Positions 53,134-61,969 of a DNA stretch of 64,000 bases are shown here, piece after piece. Position 1 is the stretch's first letter. Each line of letters begins with the position of its first letter. The stretch comes from Rhodopseudomonas infernalis (GTDB lineage Bacteria; Pseudomonadota; Alphaproteobacteria; Rhizobiales; Xanthobacteraceae): assembly GCF_022271405.1 (NCBI RefSeq), contig NZ_JAJNAL010000001.1, positions 310,001 to 374,000 of the forward strand, written 5' to 3'. The notes below the pieces were generated by a model. The model was given only the letters and a program-made list of their open reading frames with translations. It was not told where the DNA came from and searched no databases. Both the position numbers and the translations under genes were made by a program.

Positions 53134-54611
53134 TGGACGCCAGCAACTTCGCACCTGTGCTCGAGGCGCGCGGCCTCACCAAGAAATTCGGCGGCCTCAC
53201 CGCGGTCAAAAACCTGTCGTTCGAGCTGCGCGCCGGCGAGATCTTCGGGCTGATCGGCCCGAACGGCTCCGGCAAATCCACCGCGATGAAATCGCTGATG
53301 GGGATCGAGCGGCCAACCTCCGGGGAGGTCGTGTTCGAAGGCGAGAACATCGCCGGCTTGCCCGCCCACAAGATCGCCCGCAAGGGCTTTGGCATGGTGT
53401 TCCAGCATTCGCGGCCGCTGAATCGGCAGACTGTGCTGGAAAACATCATGGTGGCGCTGCTGCCCGACAGCCTGCTGGCGCTGTTTCACGACAAGGCGCT
53501 GGCCGAACGCGCCGAGGCGATTGCGGAGCGTGTCGGCCTCGGCTCCGTGATGCGGCGCAAGCCGCCGACGCTGCCGTTCGCCGATCTGCGCCGGCTGGAG
53601 CTGGCGAAAGCCATCGCGCGTGATCCAAAAGTGGTGCTGGTCGACGAACCGTTCGCCGGGCTGACGCTGGCCGAGGTCGGCGTGTTCTCCGAACTGATCG
53701 CGAGCTTCCGCGACGAGGGCCGCGCGGTGCTGCTTGTCGACCACAACGTCAAGAGCGTCGCCGCGCTGGTCGATCGTGTGCTGGCGATGTATCTCGGCGA
53801 GGAGATCTGCACCGGCGCCGCTGCCGACGTGATGAAGAACGAGACGGTGCGCAAGGTGTATCTCGGCGGCAAGATCGAGACATCGTCGCGGCCGGAAACC
53901 AGCTTCAAGGACAAGGTGCCGCTGCTGCAGGTCGAGAACGTCAGCGTGTTCTACGGCAAGGCGCAGGCGCTGGAGAACGTCTCGATCCACATTCACGAGG
54001 GCGAGTTCGTTTCCGTGGTCGGCCTCAACGGCGCCGGCAAGACCACGCTGTTCAACACCATCTCCGGCTTTCTGCCCTACACCGGCGAGATCGTGCGCGG
54101 CGGCGACAGACTGCGCGGCATCTCTCCGGCGAAGATCGCGCGCAGCGGCATCGTGCAATGCCCGGAGTCGCGCGAATTGTTCGGCGAGATGAGCGTGCGC
54201 GAAAATCTCGACCTCGGCGGACAGGCGTTGCCGGACGCCGAGCGCGAGGCGCAGCTCGCCTGGCTGTTCGAGCTGTTTCCGATCCTCAAAGACCGCCAGG
54301 GCCAGATGGCGCAGACGCTGTCGGGCGGCGAACAGCAGATGCTGGCGATCGGCCGTGCGCTGATGATGAAGCCGAAGATCCTGATCCTCGACGAGCCGAC
54401 GCTCGGTCTCGCGCCGGTGATCCTCGAACAGCTCTCGAAGGCGCTGGAGAGACTGCGGCAGACCACACCGATCACCGTGCTGCTCGGCGAGCAGAACGTC
54501 ACCTTCGCGCTGCCCCACGCCGACCGCGTCTACGTGCTCGAGCATGCGCGGATCGTGTGGGAAGGCGATCCGGCACGCTTCGCGGCCGAAGCCGGGGAAG
54601 GATATCTCTGA
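53133..54611 (+). CDS. fused LivG-LivF double ATPase (second operon)
   Basis: This 492-residue protein carries two ABC ATPase domains in one chain. The first (about residues 8-250) has Walker A GPNGSGKS (42-49), Walker B VVLVDEP (167-173), and a signature changed to LPFADLRRLE (147-156), lacking the glycines. The second (about 265-492) has Walker A GLNGAGKT (about 297-304), an intact signature LSGGEQQM and Walker B ILILDEP. So like the separate LivG at 39289, the LivG half here has a degenerate signature. It couples to LivM by a one-base overlap. Fusion gives a fixed 1:1 stoichiometry of both ATPases. Confidence 0.92.
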   Translation: MDASNFAPVLEARGLTKKFGGLTAVKNLSFELRAGEIFGLIGPNGSGKSTAMKSLMGIERPTSGEVVFEGENIAGLPAHKIARKGFGMVFQHSRPLNRQTVLENIMVALLPDSLLALFHDKALAERAEAIAERVGLGSVMRRKPPTLPFADLRRLELAKAIARDPKVVLVDEPFAGLTLAEVGVFSELIASFRDEGRAVLLVDHNVKSVAALVDRVLAMYLGEEICTGAAADVMKNETVRKVYLGGKIETSSRPETSFKDKVPLLQVENVSVFYGKAQALENVSIHIHEGEFVSVVGLNGAGKTTLFNTISGFLPYTGEIVRGGDRLRGISPAKIARSGIVQCPESRELFGEMSVRENLDLGGQALPDAEREAQLAWLFELFPILKDRQGQMAQTLSGGEQQMLAIGRALMMKPKILILDEPTLGLAPVILEQLSKALERLRQTTPITVLLGEQNVTFALPHADRVYVLEHARIVWEGDPARFAAEAGEGYL

Positions 54612-54814
54612 TCCGTCGCAGCCGTCCCACTCTCTCACCGATGCGATGCGGTCATCACGAGCTATCAACCGCGATGCGCAGCGTCGGCCGCTGAGCCCCA
54701 CGTGCCACACCGGCGCGAGCCGGGGCGGCACAACGCCGCGGTTTGATCCAGCGCAAGCGCCGCGGGCTTTCGCGGGGCGTATCACAACGCAAAGCAACAA
54801 TCCGGAGATAGGCC

Positions 54815-56191
54815 ATGGACAAGCTCGCACCTCAAACCAACGAGCCGATGCCGGGTCTTCCGTCGCTGTCCCACGTCAAGCCCGGCTTCATCTGGGGCGT
54901 TTCGACCGCGAGCTTCCAGATCGAAGGCGCGGCCAACGAAGACGGCCGTGGCCTCAGCATCTGGGACACTTATTGCCGCACCGGACAGGTCGCGAACAAC
55001 GACACCGGCGATATCGCCTGCGATCACTATCACCGCTATAAGGAAGACGTCGCGCTGATGAAGGCGCTTGGCCTGCAGGCGTATCGTTTCTCGATCGCCT
55101 GGCCACGCGTGCTGCCGAACGGCACGGGCGCGGTGAACGAACCGGGCCTCGCCTTCTATGACCGCCTGATCGACGAACTCCTGGCCGCCGGCATCGAGCC
55201 GTGGATCTGCTTGTATCACTGGGATCTGCCGCAGGCGCTGGAGGATCGCGGCGGCTGGATGAACCGCGAGATCGTCGGCTGGTTCGCCGACTATGCGCGT
55301 CTGGTCGGCCGGCGCTACGGTCATCGCGTGAAGCACTTCGCGACGTTCAACGAGCCCGGCATCTTCAGCCTGTTCGCCCGCTCGTTCGGCGCCCGCGACC
55401 GCACCGCCGACGACAAGCTGCATCGCTGGATCCATCACGTGAACCTCGCCCACGGCGCTGCCGTCGATGCGCTGCGCGAGACCGTCAAGGATGCGAAGAT
55501 CGGGCTGGTCAGCAACTATCAGCCGATCTATCCATCGAGCGATAAGTCCGAGGACGTCGCCGAGGCCGCGCTTATCAGCGATTACTGGAATCGCGCGTTC
55601 ACCGATCCGCAATATCTCGGCGAATATCCCGCCCTGATACGCGACGCGATCGCGCCGCACGTTCGGCCCGGCGATCTGCAGGCGATTATCCGGCCGCTCG
55701 ACTGGATCGGCGTCAATCATTACAGCCCGGTCTACATCAACTCCGATCCGAACGCGATCATCGGCCTCGGCTGGGGCCCGAAACCCGAAAGCATCCCGCG
55801 CACGCCGATCGACTGGACGATCGAGCCGGAGGCATTCCGCGACACGCTGATCGAGGTCAGCCGCCGCTACGGCAAGCCGGTCTACGTTACGGAGAACGGC
55901 TACGGCTCGACGTTGGAGAAGCTGGATGACGACGGCAAGCTGATCGATCCGGGCCGCATCGCCTTCCTGCGTGACTACATTTCCGGCCTCGATGCTGCGC
56001 TCGCTGCCGGCGCCGACATCCGCGGCTATTTCGTCTGGTCGCTGCTCGACAATTTCGAATGGGAGTCGGGCTACGGCGTACGCTTCGGGCTCGTCTACAT
56101 GGACTATCCGACGTTGAGACGGATTCCGAAGGCGTCGTTCGCGTGGTACGCCGACGTTATCCGGCACGCTCGGGGTATCACATCGGCATAG
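54815..56191 (+). CDS. GH1 beta-glucosidase-type glycoside hydrolase
   Basis: This 458-residue TIM barrel is a retaining beta-glycosidase of family GH1. The acid/base Glu180 is in TFNEPG (usual NEPW or NEPx), and the nucleophile Glu360 is in VTENGYGS. WGVSTASFQIEGA and RFSIAWPRVLPNG are standard GH1 blocks. There is no signal peptide, so it acts in the cytoplasm. ATG 54815 is 203 bases after the ATPase stop, with GGAG in front. It may cleave aryl beta-glucosides entering the cell, which would supply aromatic aglycones, but this is inference. Its 3' end overlaps the convergent membrane gene by 14 bases. Confidence 0.93.
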   Translation: MDKLAPQTNEPMPGLPSLSHVKPGFIWGVSTASFQIEGAANEDGRGLSIWDTYCRTGQVANNDTGDIACDHYHRYKEDVALMKALGLQAYRFSIAWPRVLPNGTGAVNEPGLAFYDRLIDELLAAGIEPWICLYHWDLPQALEDRGGWMNREIVGWFADYARLVGRRYGHRVKHFATFNEPGIFSLFARSFGARDRTADDKLHRWIHHVNLAHGAAVDALRETVKDAKIGLVSNYQPIYPSSDKSEDVAEAALISDYWNRAFTDPQYLGEYPALIRDAIAPHVRPGDLQAIIRPLDWIGVNHYSPVYINSDPNAIIGLGWGPKPESIPRTPIDWTIEPEAFRDTLIEVSRRYGKPVYVTENGYGSTLEKLDDDGKLIDPGRIAFLRDYISGLDAALAAGADIRGYFVWSLLDNFEWESGYGVRFGLVYMDYPTLRRIPKASFAWYADVIRHARGITSA

Positions 56192-57272
56192 CGGCCGGGC
56201 TGTTGTTCGCCTCCGGCATCCGGTCGATCGCGGCGATCAGTGCCGCGACCCTGTTCGCCGACGAACGCCAGTCGGCGATACGCTGATAGTTGTCGACCAG
56301 CCAATTGACGGCTCCCTGCACGGTCACGAATGCGGCGGCGCTCTGCGTCACCTCGCCGAGCGACATCGCGCCGCTCAGATATTTCGGGAAACAGAGGAAA
56401 TACGCCGCCACCGGTGCGAGCAGGAAGTTGGCGTGCGACACCAGCGTCATGTCGACCAGTTGCCAGCACAGATCGCGCCAGGACCGCAGCACTTCCCGCA
56501 GCCGGCGATCGAGCTGCGCCATCCATTTGGTCTCGCGGCCCTCGCCGCCCGGATCGCAACCGCGCAGCACCTCGGCGGCGGCGCGGAATTCGGCTTCGTT
56601 CTGGTTGCGCTGCTCGCTGATACTGGTCATGCGCCGGCCGAACCACAGCATCAGCGCGGTCATGATGCTCGAATAGCCGATCACGCCGAGCACCAGATAG
56701 CCGGGAATGTCGATGCGGCTGCCGAAGACCGTGAGGCCGATACTGCCGCCGACGCTCCACAGCACACCGAAGAAGGTGCCTGCGGTGAGCACTGAGGACA
56801 GCAGCGCCATCAGCAGATCGACCGGCGAGTCGGTGGCGACCCGGACGTCCTCGGCGAGGCGATATTCCGGATTGTCGGCGTTGTGGTCGTGGCCGTTCAT
56901 CGGCGCCGAGTGGCTCTTCGCCGACCATCGCTCCAGGATCGCCCGCGTCATCGACTCGCGCCATTTGCGCTGCCCGGTCATCCGCGCCCAGACCGAGGTG
57001 GCGGCCATCACGATGCTGGCGCAGGCCAAGACCAGAAACACGAATGTTTGAGTCCAGAGTTCGCCGCCGTCGCGCCGCTCGAGCGCGTCGAAAAAGTGCC
57101 GATTCCATTGGTTTAGATAGAACTGAACCGCCAGTTGGGCCAGCACGACGCCGATCATCACGACGATCAGGCCGGTCACGCGGGGCTTGCCGCTGAGCCA
57201 GAAGCGCTGCGACAATTGCCAGAACTCGGACAGGTTGTGGCCGTTCGCGTCGTTATGTGAGAAGAGACCCAT
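56178..57272 (-). CDS. SbmA/BacA-like transmembrane protein without ATPase domain
   Basis: This 364-residue protein resembles the transmembrane part of the SbmA/BacA and YddA group: FNHxxFxAL-like NQWNRHFFDALERRDG (about residues 53-68), a WRESMTRAILERWSAKSH segment (about 102-118), NPEYRLAEDVR (about 133-143) and the QSAAAFVTVQGAVNWLVDNYQRIADWRSSANRV coupling-like helix (about 305-335). YddA-type proteins continue into an ABC ATPase domain of ~200 residues; here the chain stops after LIAAIDRMPEA. No ATPase follows. SbmA and BacA import peptides with the proton gradient and lack an ATPase too. So it may be such a transporter or a truncated YddA. No good ribosome-binding site precedes ATG 57272. 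Confidence 0.75.
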   Translation of the reverse strand: MGLFSHNDANGHNLSEFWQLSQRFWLSGKPRVTGLIVVMIGVVLAQLAVQFYLNQWNRHFFDALERRDGGELWTQTFVFLVLACASIVMAATSVWARMTGQRKWRESMTRAILERWSAKSHSAPMNGHDHNADNPEYRLAEDVRVATDSPVDLLMALLSSVLTAGTFFGVLWSVGGSIGLTVFGSRIDIPGYLVLGVIGYSSIMTALMLWFGRRMTSISEQRNQNEAEFRAAAEVLRGCDPGGEGRETKWMAQLDRRLREVLRSWRDLCWQLVDMTLVSHANFLLAPVAAYFLCFPKYLSGAMSLGEVTQSAAAFVTVQGAVNWLVDNYQRIADWRSSANRVAALIAAIDRMPEANNSPAAMPM

Positions 57273-57395
57273 GGCGCGATATAAAGCCCGAAACGGCGGC
57301 TTGGGAAGCGACCCGGGCTACCCAATGCGTCTAGTCTCGCAGTCCGATTCATGTAGCCGCTCGGTCGCTACAATCAACTCAGGGGAGTTCACAGG

Positions 57396-58829
57396 GTGAG
57401 TGCAGATCCGGCTCTGGTGCGGGAAACCGCGTGCGCGATCGTCGACAAGCTGAAGGCCGGCGAGGTCACGCCGCTCGACCTGCTCGATACGCTGGAGCAG
57501 CGGATCGCCGAGGTCGATGGCGCTGTCAACGCGCTGCCGACGCTGTGCTTCGATCGCGCCCGCAGCCGCGCCGCCGAGCTGATGCGCAAGCCTGCCGCCG
57601 AGCGCGGCGTGCTCGCCGGCATGCCGCTGCCGATCAAGGATCTCACCGCGGTCGAGGGCGTGCTGACCACGCAGGGCTCGCCGATCTACAAGGACCACAT
57701 CCCAGCCCGCTCCGACCTGATGGTCGAGCACCTCGAGCGCAATGGCGCGCTGGTCTACGCCAAGTCCAACACGCCGGAGTTCGGTGCCGGCGCCAACACC
57801 TTCAACGAAGTGTTCGGCGCCACGCGTAACCCGTGGGACCTGTCGCGCTCCGCGGCGGGCTCGTCGGGCGGCGCGGCAGCGGCGCTCGCCTCGGGCACCG
57901 CGTGGCTCGCGCACGGCTCCGACATGGGCGGCTCGCTGCGCAATCCGGCGAGCTTCTGCGGCATCGTCGGCCTGCGCCCGAGCTTCGGCCGTGTCGCGCA
58001 TACGCCGGCGGCGAAGATCGACCGCAACCTCGGCGTCCAGGGCCCGATGGCGCGCAATGTCGAGGACGTAGCCCTGCTGCTCGACGCGATGAGCGGTGAG
58101 TACGCGGCCGACCCGCTATCGCTGCCTGCGCCGGCCTCCTCCTTCCTCGCCGCCGCGCGGGCGCGCACCAAGCCGCTGCGCGTCGCGTTTTCGCCCGATC
58201 TCGGCATCACCCCGGTCGATCCGGACGTCGCGGCGATCACCCGCAAGGCGGCCGAGCGCTTCGCCGAAGCCGGGGTCGTCGTCGAACAGGCGCAACCCGA
58301 TCTATCCGAAGCGCACGAATGTTTCCACGTGCTGCGCGCTTTCGATTTCGCAATCAGCAAGGCCGACCTGTTGCGCACCAAGCGCGACCTGCTGAAGCCC
58401 GAGGTGATCTGGAATATCGAGCAGGGCCTGGCGCTCAGCGTCGACGATCTGGCGAAGGCCGAAGCGCAGCGCGTGGCGATGGCAGCGCGCACCATCGCGT
58501 TCTTCGAGAGCTACGATTTGCTGCTGTGCCCGGCGACCATCACCGCGCCGTTCCCGGTCGAGCAGCGCTATCTTGCCGAGTGCAACGGCCACACCTTCGA
58601 CAACTACGTCCAGTGGCTCGGCATCGTCTATGCGATCACGCTGGTGTGCTGCCCGGCGCTGTCGCTGCCCTGCGGCTTCACCGCCTCCGGGCTGCCGGTC
58701 GGCCTGCAGATGATCGCACGGCCGCGCAACGAAGCCGGCCTGCTCGCCGGCGCCGCCGTGCTCGAAGACATCCTCGGCCTGCGCGGCTCGACGCCGATCG
58801 ATCCGCGCCCGGCTCCGGCCAGCCTCTGA
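57396..58829 (+). CDS. amidase signature-family enzyme (second)
   Basis: This 477-residue amidase has the full triad: Lys81 (LPIKDLT), cis-Ser156 in AAGSSGG and nucleophile Ser180 in GSDMGGS, with the family's 24-residue serine spacing. The start is a GTG at 57396 after AGGGGAG at 57381. The frame is closed by TGA at 58829. It is not a close copy of the amidase at 1381. The short divergent region 57273-57395 to the SbmA-like gene shows no clear operator. Substrate unknown; amide or nitrile-derived carboxamide is likely. Confidence 0.9.
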   Translation: MSADPALVRETACAIVDKLKAGEVTPLDLLDTLEQRIAEVDGAVNALPTLCFDRARSRAAELMRKPAAERGVLAGMPLPIKDLTAVEGVLTTQGSPIYKDHIPARSDLMVEHLERNGALVYAKSNTPEFGAGANTFNEVFGATRNPWDLSRSAAGSSGGAAAALASGTAWLAHGSDMGGSLRNPASFCGIVGLRPSFGRVAHTPAAKIDRNLGVQGPMARNVEDVALLLDAMSGEYAADPLSLPAPASSFLAAARARTKPLRVAFSPDLGITPVDPDVAAITRKAAERFAEAGVVVEQAQPDLSEAHECFHVLRAFDFAISKADLLRTKRDLLKPEVIWNIEQGLALSVDDLAKAEAQRVAMAARTIAFFESYDLLLCPATITAPFPVEQRYLAECNGHTFDNYVQWLGIVYAITLVCCPALSLPCGFTASGLPVGLQMIARPRNEAGLLAGAAVLEDILGLRGSTPIDPRPAPASL

Positions 58830-58933
58830 GCGCGCCTGCTTTTGAGCGTACTGCCGGTGGTGATGCGTCGTACTAGCCTTGGCGTATCATCACAATTCAA
58901 AGCTGACGCGTGCAGCGGATCAGGAGGAGCGCC

Positions 58934-59596
58934 ATGTCCGACGATCCCGAATTGCCGGACTCCAAGCTCACCCGCAGCAAGCAGCGCTGGGCTGCCGAGG
59001 GCAAGTTTCTCACCGGGCGCCACGCGCGCCCGGACGAGCAGCGTCTGCCGCCAGGCCAACATCTGACGCAGGACTGGCCGGTGCTCGATCTCGGCGTGTT
59101 GCCGCCGGTCAACCGCGAGCGCTGGCGGCTCGATGTCTACGGCGCGGTGGCGCAGCCGCTGTTCTGGGATTGGGCGCAGTTCATGGCGCAGCCGCAGTCG
59201 GACTTCGTCTCGGACATCCACTGCGTCACCACCTGGTCGCGCTACGACAACCGCTGGCAGGGCGTCGCGACGCGCGATCTGCTGGAGGCCTGCCAGCCGC
59301 ACGATCAGGCGCGCTACGTCGTGCTGCATAGCTCTGACGGCTACACCACCAACCTTGCGCTCGCGGACTTCGCCGCTGCGGACGCGCTGATCGCGCATGC
59401 GTGGTCCGGCGAGCCGCTGGAGCTGGAGCACGGCGGGCCGGCGCGCCTGGTCGTGCCGCATCTCTACTTCTGGAAGAGCGCCAAGTGGCTGCAGGCGATC
59501 GAATTCCGCACCGACGACGCCCCCGGTTTCTGGGAAGTCCGCGGCTATCACAACCGCGGCGATCCGTGGCACGAGCAGCGCTACTCGGACGATTGA
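58934..59596 (+). CDS. sulfite oxidase-type molybdopterin oxidoreductase (YedY/MsrP-like)
   Basis: This 220-residue protein has the sulfite oxidase fold core with the molybdenum-ligand Cys97 in SDIHCVTTWSRYD. Blocks LDVYGAVAQP, SSDGYTTNLAL, LVVPHLYFWKSAKW and DEAPGFWEVRGYHN-like (here DDAPGFWEVRGYHNRGDP) match the family. No signal or twin-arginine peptide is present, unlike secreted MsrP, so it probably works in the cytoplasm. ATG 58934 follows GGAGGAGCGCC; the in-frame extension to 58910 is not needed. No heme partner (MsrQ) gene is near. The substrate is unknown. Confidence 0.88.
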   Translation: MSDDPELPDSKLTRSKQRWAAEGKFLTGRHARPDEQRLPPGQHLTQDWPVLDLGVLPPVNRERWRLDVYGAVAQPLFWDWAQFMAQPQSDFVSDIHCVTTWSRYDNRWQGVATRDLLEACQPHDQARYVVLHSSDGYTTNLALADFAAADALIAHAWSGEPLELEHGGPARLVVPHLYFWKSAKWLQAIEFRTDDAPGFWEVRGYHNRGDPWHEQRYSDD

Positions 59597-59603
59597 ACGT
59601 TTT

Positions 59604-59751
59604 GTCATTCCGGGCGCGCGTAGCGCGAGCCCGGAATCCATAACCCCTGCCCGCGGAAAATTGATCCCGGCGCTGCCCCGCTGTGCCTTAACTGGGACAC
59701 CAGGGGTTATGGATTCCGGACTTGCTCGCTTCGCTCGCAATCCGGAATGAC
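59604..59751. repeat. palindromic repeat, family A
   Basis: GTCATTCCGGGCGCGCGTAG and GCTCGCAATCCGGAATGAC bracket CCGGAATCCATAACCCCTG/CAGGGGTTATGGATTCCGG, a 19-bp perfect inner stem. It ends 19 bases before the next start codon. Confidence 0.85.
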
Positions 59752-59770
59752 GCGGAAAAGGGAGTCCACC

Positions 59771-60997
59771 ATGCCGACCGAACGTTTCCAATTCACCGGC
59801 AGCGGCGGCCATCAGCTCGCGGCGGCGCTCGATCTGCCGGAGGGGGCGCCGGTGGCGTTCGCGCTGTTCGCGCATTGCTTCACCTGCAGCAAGGACAATC
59901 TCGCGGCGCGGCGGATCGCGGCGGCGCTGGCGGCGCGGAACATCGCGGTGCTGCGGTTCGACTTCACCGGCCTCGGCGCCAGCGAGGGTGAATTCGCCAA
60001 CGCGACATTCTCGTCCAACGTCGCCGACCTGGTGCGCGCCGCCGATCATCTGCGCGACACTTATCAGGCGCCGGCGCTGCTGATCGGGCACAGCCTCGGC
60101 GGCGCCGCGGTGCTGGCGGCCGCCGCGCAGATCCCCGAGGCGAAGGCGGTCGCGACCATCGCGGCGCCGTCGGATCCGTCGCATGTGGCGCATCTGTTCG
60201 CCGACCAGATCGACGCCATCCGCACCGAGGGCAGCGTCGAGGTGACGCTGGCCGGCCGGCCGTTCACCATCAAGCGCGAGTTTCTCGACGACATCGCCGA
60301 GCACAATCTGCTGGCGCAGATCGGCAAGCTGCACAAGGCGCTGCTGATCATGCACGCGCCCGGCGACGACACCGTGGGCATCGACAATGCGACGAAGATC
60401 TTCCTCGCCGCCAAACACCCGAAGAGCTTCGTCTCGCTCGACCACGCCGATCATCTTCTCAGTGATCGCCGCGACGCCAGCTACGCGGCCGATGTGATCG
60501 CCGCCTGGGCCGAGCGCTATCTCGAAACGCCGGCGCGCGTCGCGACGCCGGCCGGCGCGCCCGAAGTGCCGCGCAGCGTCGTGGTGCAGGAGACCGGCGG
60601 CGGCAAGTTCCAGAACACGATCAGCGTCGGGCCGCATCGGCTGAGCGCCGACGAGCCGGTCGCGGTCGGCGGCGCCGATTCCGGTCCGGGGCCTTATGAT
60701 CTGTTGCTGTCGGCGCTCGGCGCCTGCACGTCGATGACGGTGCGGCTCTATGCCGACCGCAAGCAGCTGCCGCTGGAGCGCACCACCGTGACGCTCAGCC
60801 ACGCCAAGATCCACGCGGAGGACTGCGCCGAGTGCGAAACCAAAGTCGGCCTGCTCGACCGCATCGAACGCGTCATCGCCTTCGAAGGCAACCTCGACGC
60901 CGAGCAACGCGCCAAGCTGATCGAGATCGCCGACAAATGCCCGGTGCATCGGACGCTGACCTCGGAAGTCAGGATCGTGACGCGGATGGCGGAGTAA
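59771..60997 (+). CDS. alpha/beta hydrolase fused to OsmC-type peroxidase domain
   Basis: This 408-residue chain joins two domains. Residues 1-255 form an alpha/beta hydrolase with nucleophile Ser108 in GHSLGG, a candidate acid Asp200 and His227 in SLDHADH. Residues 268-408 form an OsmC/Ohr-like domain with Cys319 in ALGACTSM and Cys390 in DKCPVH, the thiols that reduce organic hydroperoxides. A second pair, Cys352 and Cys355 (DCAEC), is nearby. A joint action on an ester hydroperoxide (hydrolysis plus reduction) is possible. ATG 59771 lies after GGGAGTCCACC. The fusion is known from database entries in general; its function is not. Confidence 0.88.
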   Translation: MPTERFQFTGSGGHQLAAALDLPEGAPVAFALFAHCFTCSKDNLAARRIAAALAARNIAVLRFDFTGLGASEGEFANATFSSNVADLVRAADHLRDTYQAPALLIGHSLGGAAVLAAAAQIPEAKAVATIAAPSDPSHVAHLFADQIDAIRTEGSVEVTLAGRPFTIKREFLDDIAEHNLLAQIGKLHKALLIMHAPGDDTVGIDNATKIFLAAKHPKSFVSLDHADHLLSDRRDASYAADVIAAWAERYLETPARVATPAGAPEVPRSVVVQETGGGKFQNTISVGPHRLSADEPVAVGGADSGPGPYDLLLSALGACTSMTVRLYADRKQLPLERTTVTLSHAKIHAEDCAECETKVGLLDRIERVIAFEGNLDAEQRAKLIEIADKCPVHRTLTSEVRIVTRMAE

Positions 60998-61005
60998 CGG
61001 AGATT

Positions 61006-61138
61006 GTCATCACCCGCGAATGCGGGTGATCCAGTATCCCAGAGCGCTCGCGATGCTACGAGGCCGTACAGCCCGCGATTGTCATCGCCATCGCTGGCTC
61101 TCTGCGATACTGGGTCGCCCGCCTGCGCGGGCGATGAC
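61006..61138. repeat. palindromic repeat, family E
   Basis: A GTCATCACCCGCGAATGCGG hairpin at the left and GCCCGCCTGCGCGGGCGATGAC at the right bracket CAGTATCCCAGAG/CTCTGCGATACTG-like stem parts, with a CAGCCCGCGATTGTCATCG insertion in the middle. It begins eight bases after the fusion gene. Confidence 0.75.
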
Positions 61139-61177
61139 GGCGGTGGGTGGGGCAAGGCGCCTGAACTAACAACACCC

Positions 61178-61259
61178 GTCATTGCAGGGGTGGATGCGCG
61201 GGCCGTCGCCGCGCCGAAGGGGCTCTGGCCCCGCACGCGGGTCAAGCCCCGCGCATGAC
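61178..61259. repeat. palindromic repeat, family B variant
   Basis: GTCATTGCAGGGGTGGATGCG at the left and GCGGGTCAAGCCCCGCGCATGAC at the right end, with GGGGCTCTGGCCCC as a central hairpin. It lies between two family E copies. Confidence 0.6.
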
Positions 61260-61297
61260 GGCGGAGGGTGGGGCATGGCCGTGCTCCCAAGTAAGCT

Positions 61298-61408
61298 GTC
61301 ATCACCCGCGAATGCGGGTGATCCAGTATTGCAGAGCGCTCGGCAATGTTGGTGCCGACCAACGAAATGCTCTGGGATACTGGGTCGCCCGCTTTCGCGG
61401 GCGATGAC
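61298..61408. repeat. palindromic repeat, family E
   Basis: GTCATCACCCGCGAATGCGG and CCCGCTTTCGCGGGCGATGAC bracket CAGTATTGCAGAGC/GCTCTGGGATACTG. It lies downstream of the candidate ncRNA on its strand and may help end its transcript. Confidence 0.8.
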
Positions 61409-61439
61409 GTAGGAGGATGGGGTGCCCCTCGTCCGTGAC

Positions 61440-61963
61440 GTCGAACCGATTCAAGTATCAAACAGCCACGTCTTCGCGATCTCGCGGCGCGATGCGCCCG
61501 AGGTTTGCCGCGGTCCCTTCGCCCTCCTTGGAAGAGGGCGCGCGGAACGCCGGGTGCCCGATGCACCCGCGGCCTCGTGTGCATAAGTAAAAAGCACACG
61601 AGTTAGAAACCACGGTCACACCGGAGAACATCCGGCGTTCCGCGCGCGATGGTGTTAACGGCTTATGTCGTGCTCTCCCCGGCGCCCGACCCGGTTTTTG
61701 GTCGCCGTCGCGTCCGACATGAGGTTGGGCTTCGGTGGAAGCCGGACCTCCGTCGGGGCTTGATGCCACGCGGGACATCAGGACCACACGCCTTCGCCGT
61801 CCGCAGCAGCGTGGTCGTCAGCGCTTCGGTGTCGGCTCACGGGACCTTTCAATGAAAGGGAGCCCGCCCTGCCTTCACGTCCCCGCCTGACGCTGCCGCG
61901 TCCATCGCCCCCCGCCCCGCGAACCGTGACGATCGCGTGTCGCCCCTCTCCTTGGGACGGGAT
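61440..61963 (-). ncRNA. candidate structured RNA gene with its own promoter
   Basis: On the minus strand a strong promoter (61970-61997) points into a region rich in perfect stems: CCTTTC/GAAAGG (61845/61854), GGCTTC/GAAGCC (61728/61738), a 16-bp perfect stem GCGCGCGGAACGCCGG (61538-61553) with its complement (61632-61647), inside it CTCGTGTGC/GCACACGAG (61574/61594) and GGGTGC/GCACCC (61552/61563), then CCCTC/GAGGG (61522/61534) and a hairpin at 61481-61502. A CCGGA/TCCGG hairpin at 61621-61635 competes with the 16-bp stem, so two folds are possible. The ORF of 109 residues within it looks like a by-product. The 3' end is uncertain. No match to tmRNA or RNase P motifs is seen. Confidence 0.5.
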
Positions 61964-61969
61964 GAGGAG

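Noticed and set aside
607-61408. Dispersed repeats as a CRISPR array
   Set aside because: Copies are palindromic, 70 to 150 bases long and scattered one at a time with genes between; there are no regular short spacers or cas genes.
61458-61787. 109-residue minus-strand frame in the candidate ncRNA
   Set aside because: It spans both arms of a perfect 16-bp stem and several hairpins, has no ribosome-binding site, and its residues follow the palindromes; treated as RNA, not protein.
61440-61963. tmRNA, RNase P RNA or 6S RNA as identity of the structured element
   Set aside because: No tag-peptide reading frame, no RNase P core sequences and no 6S-like open bubble could be found; identity remains unknown.
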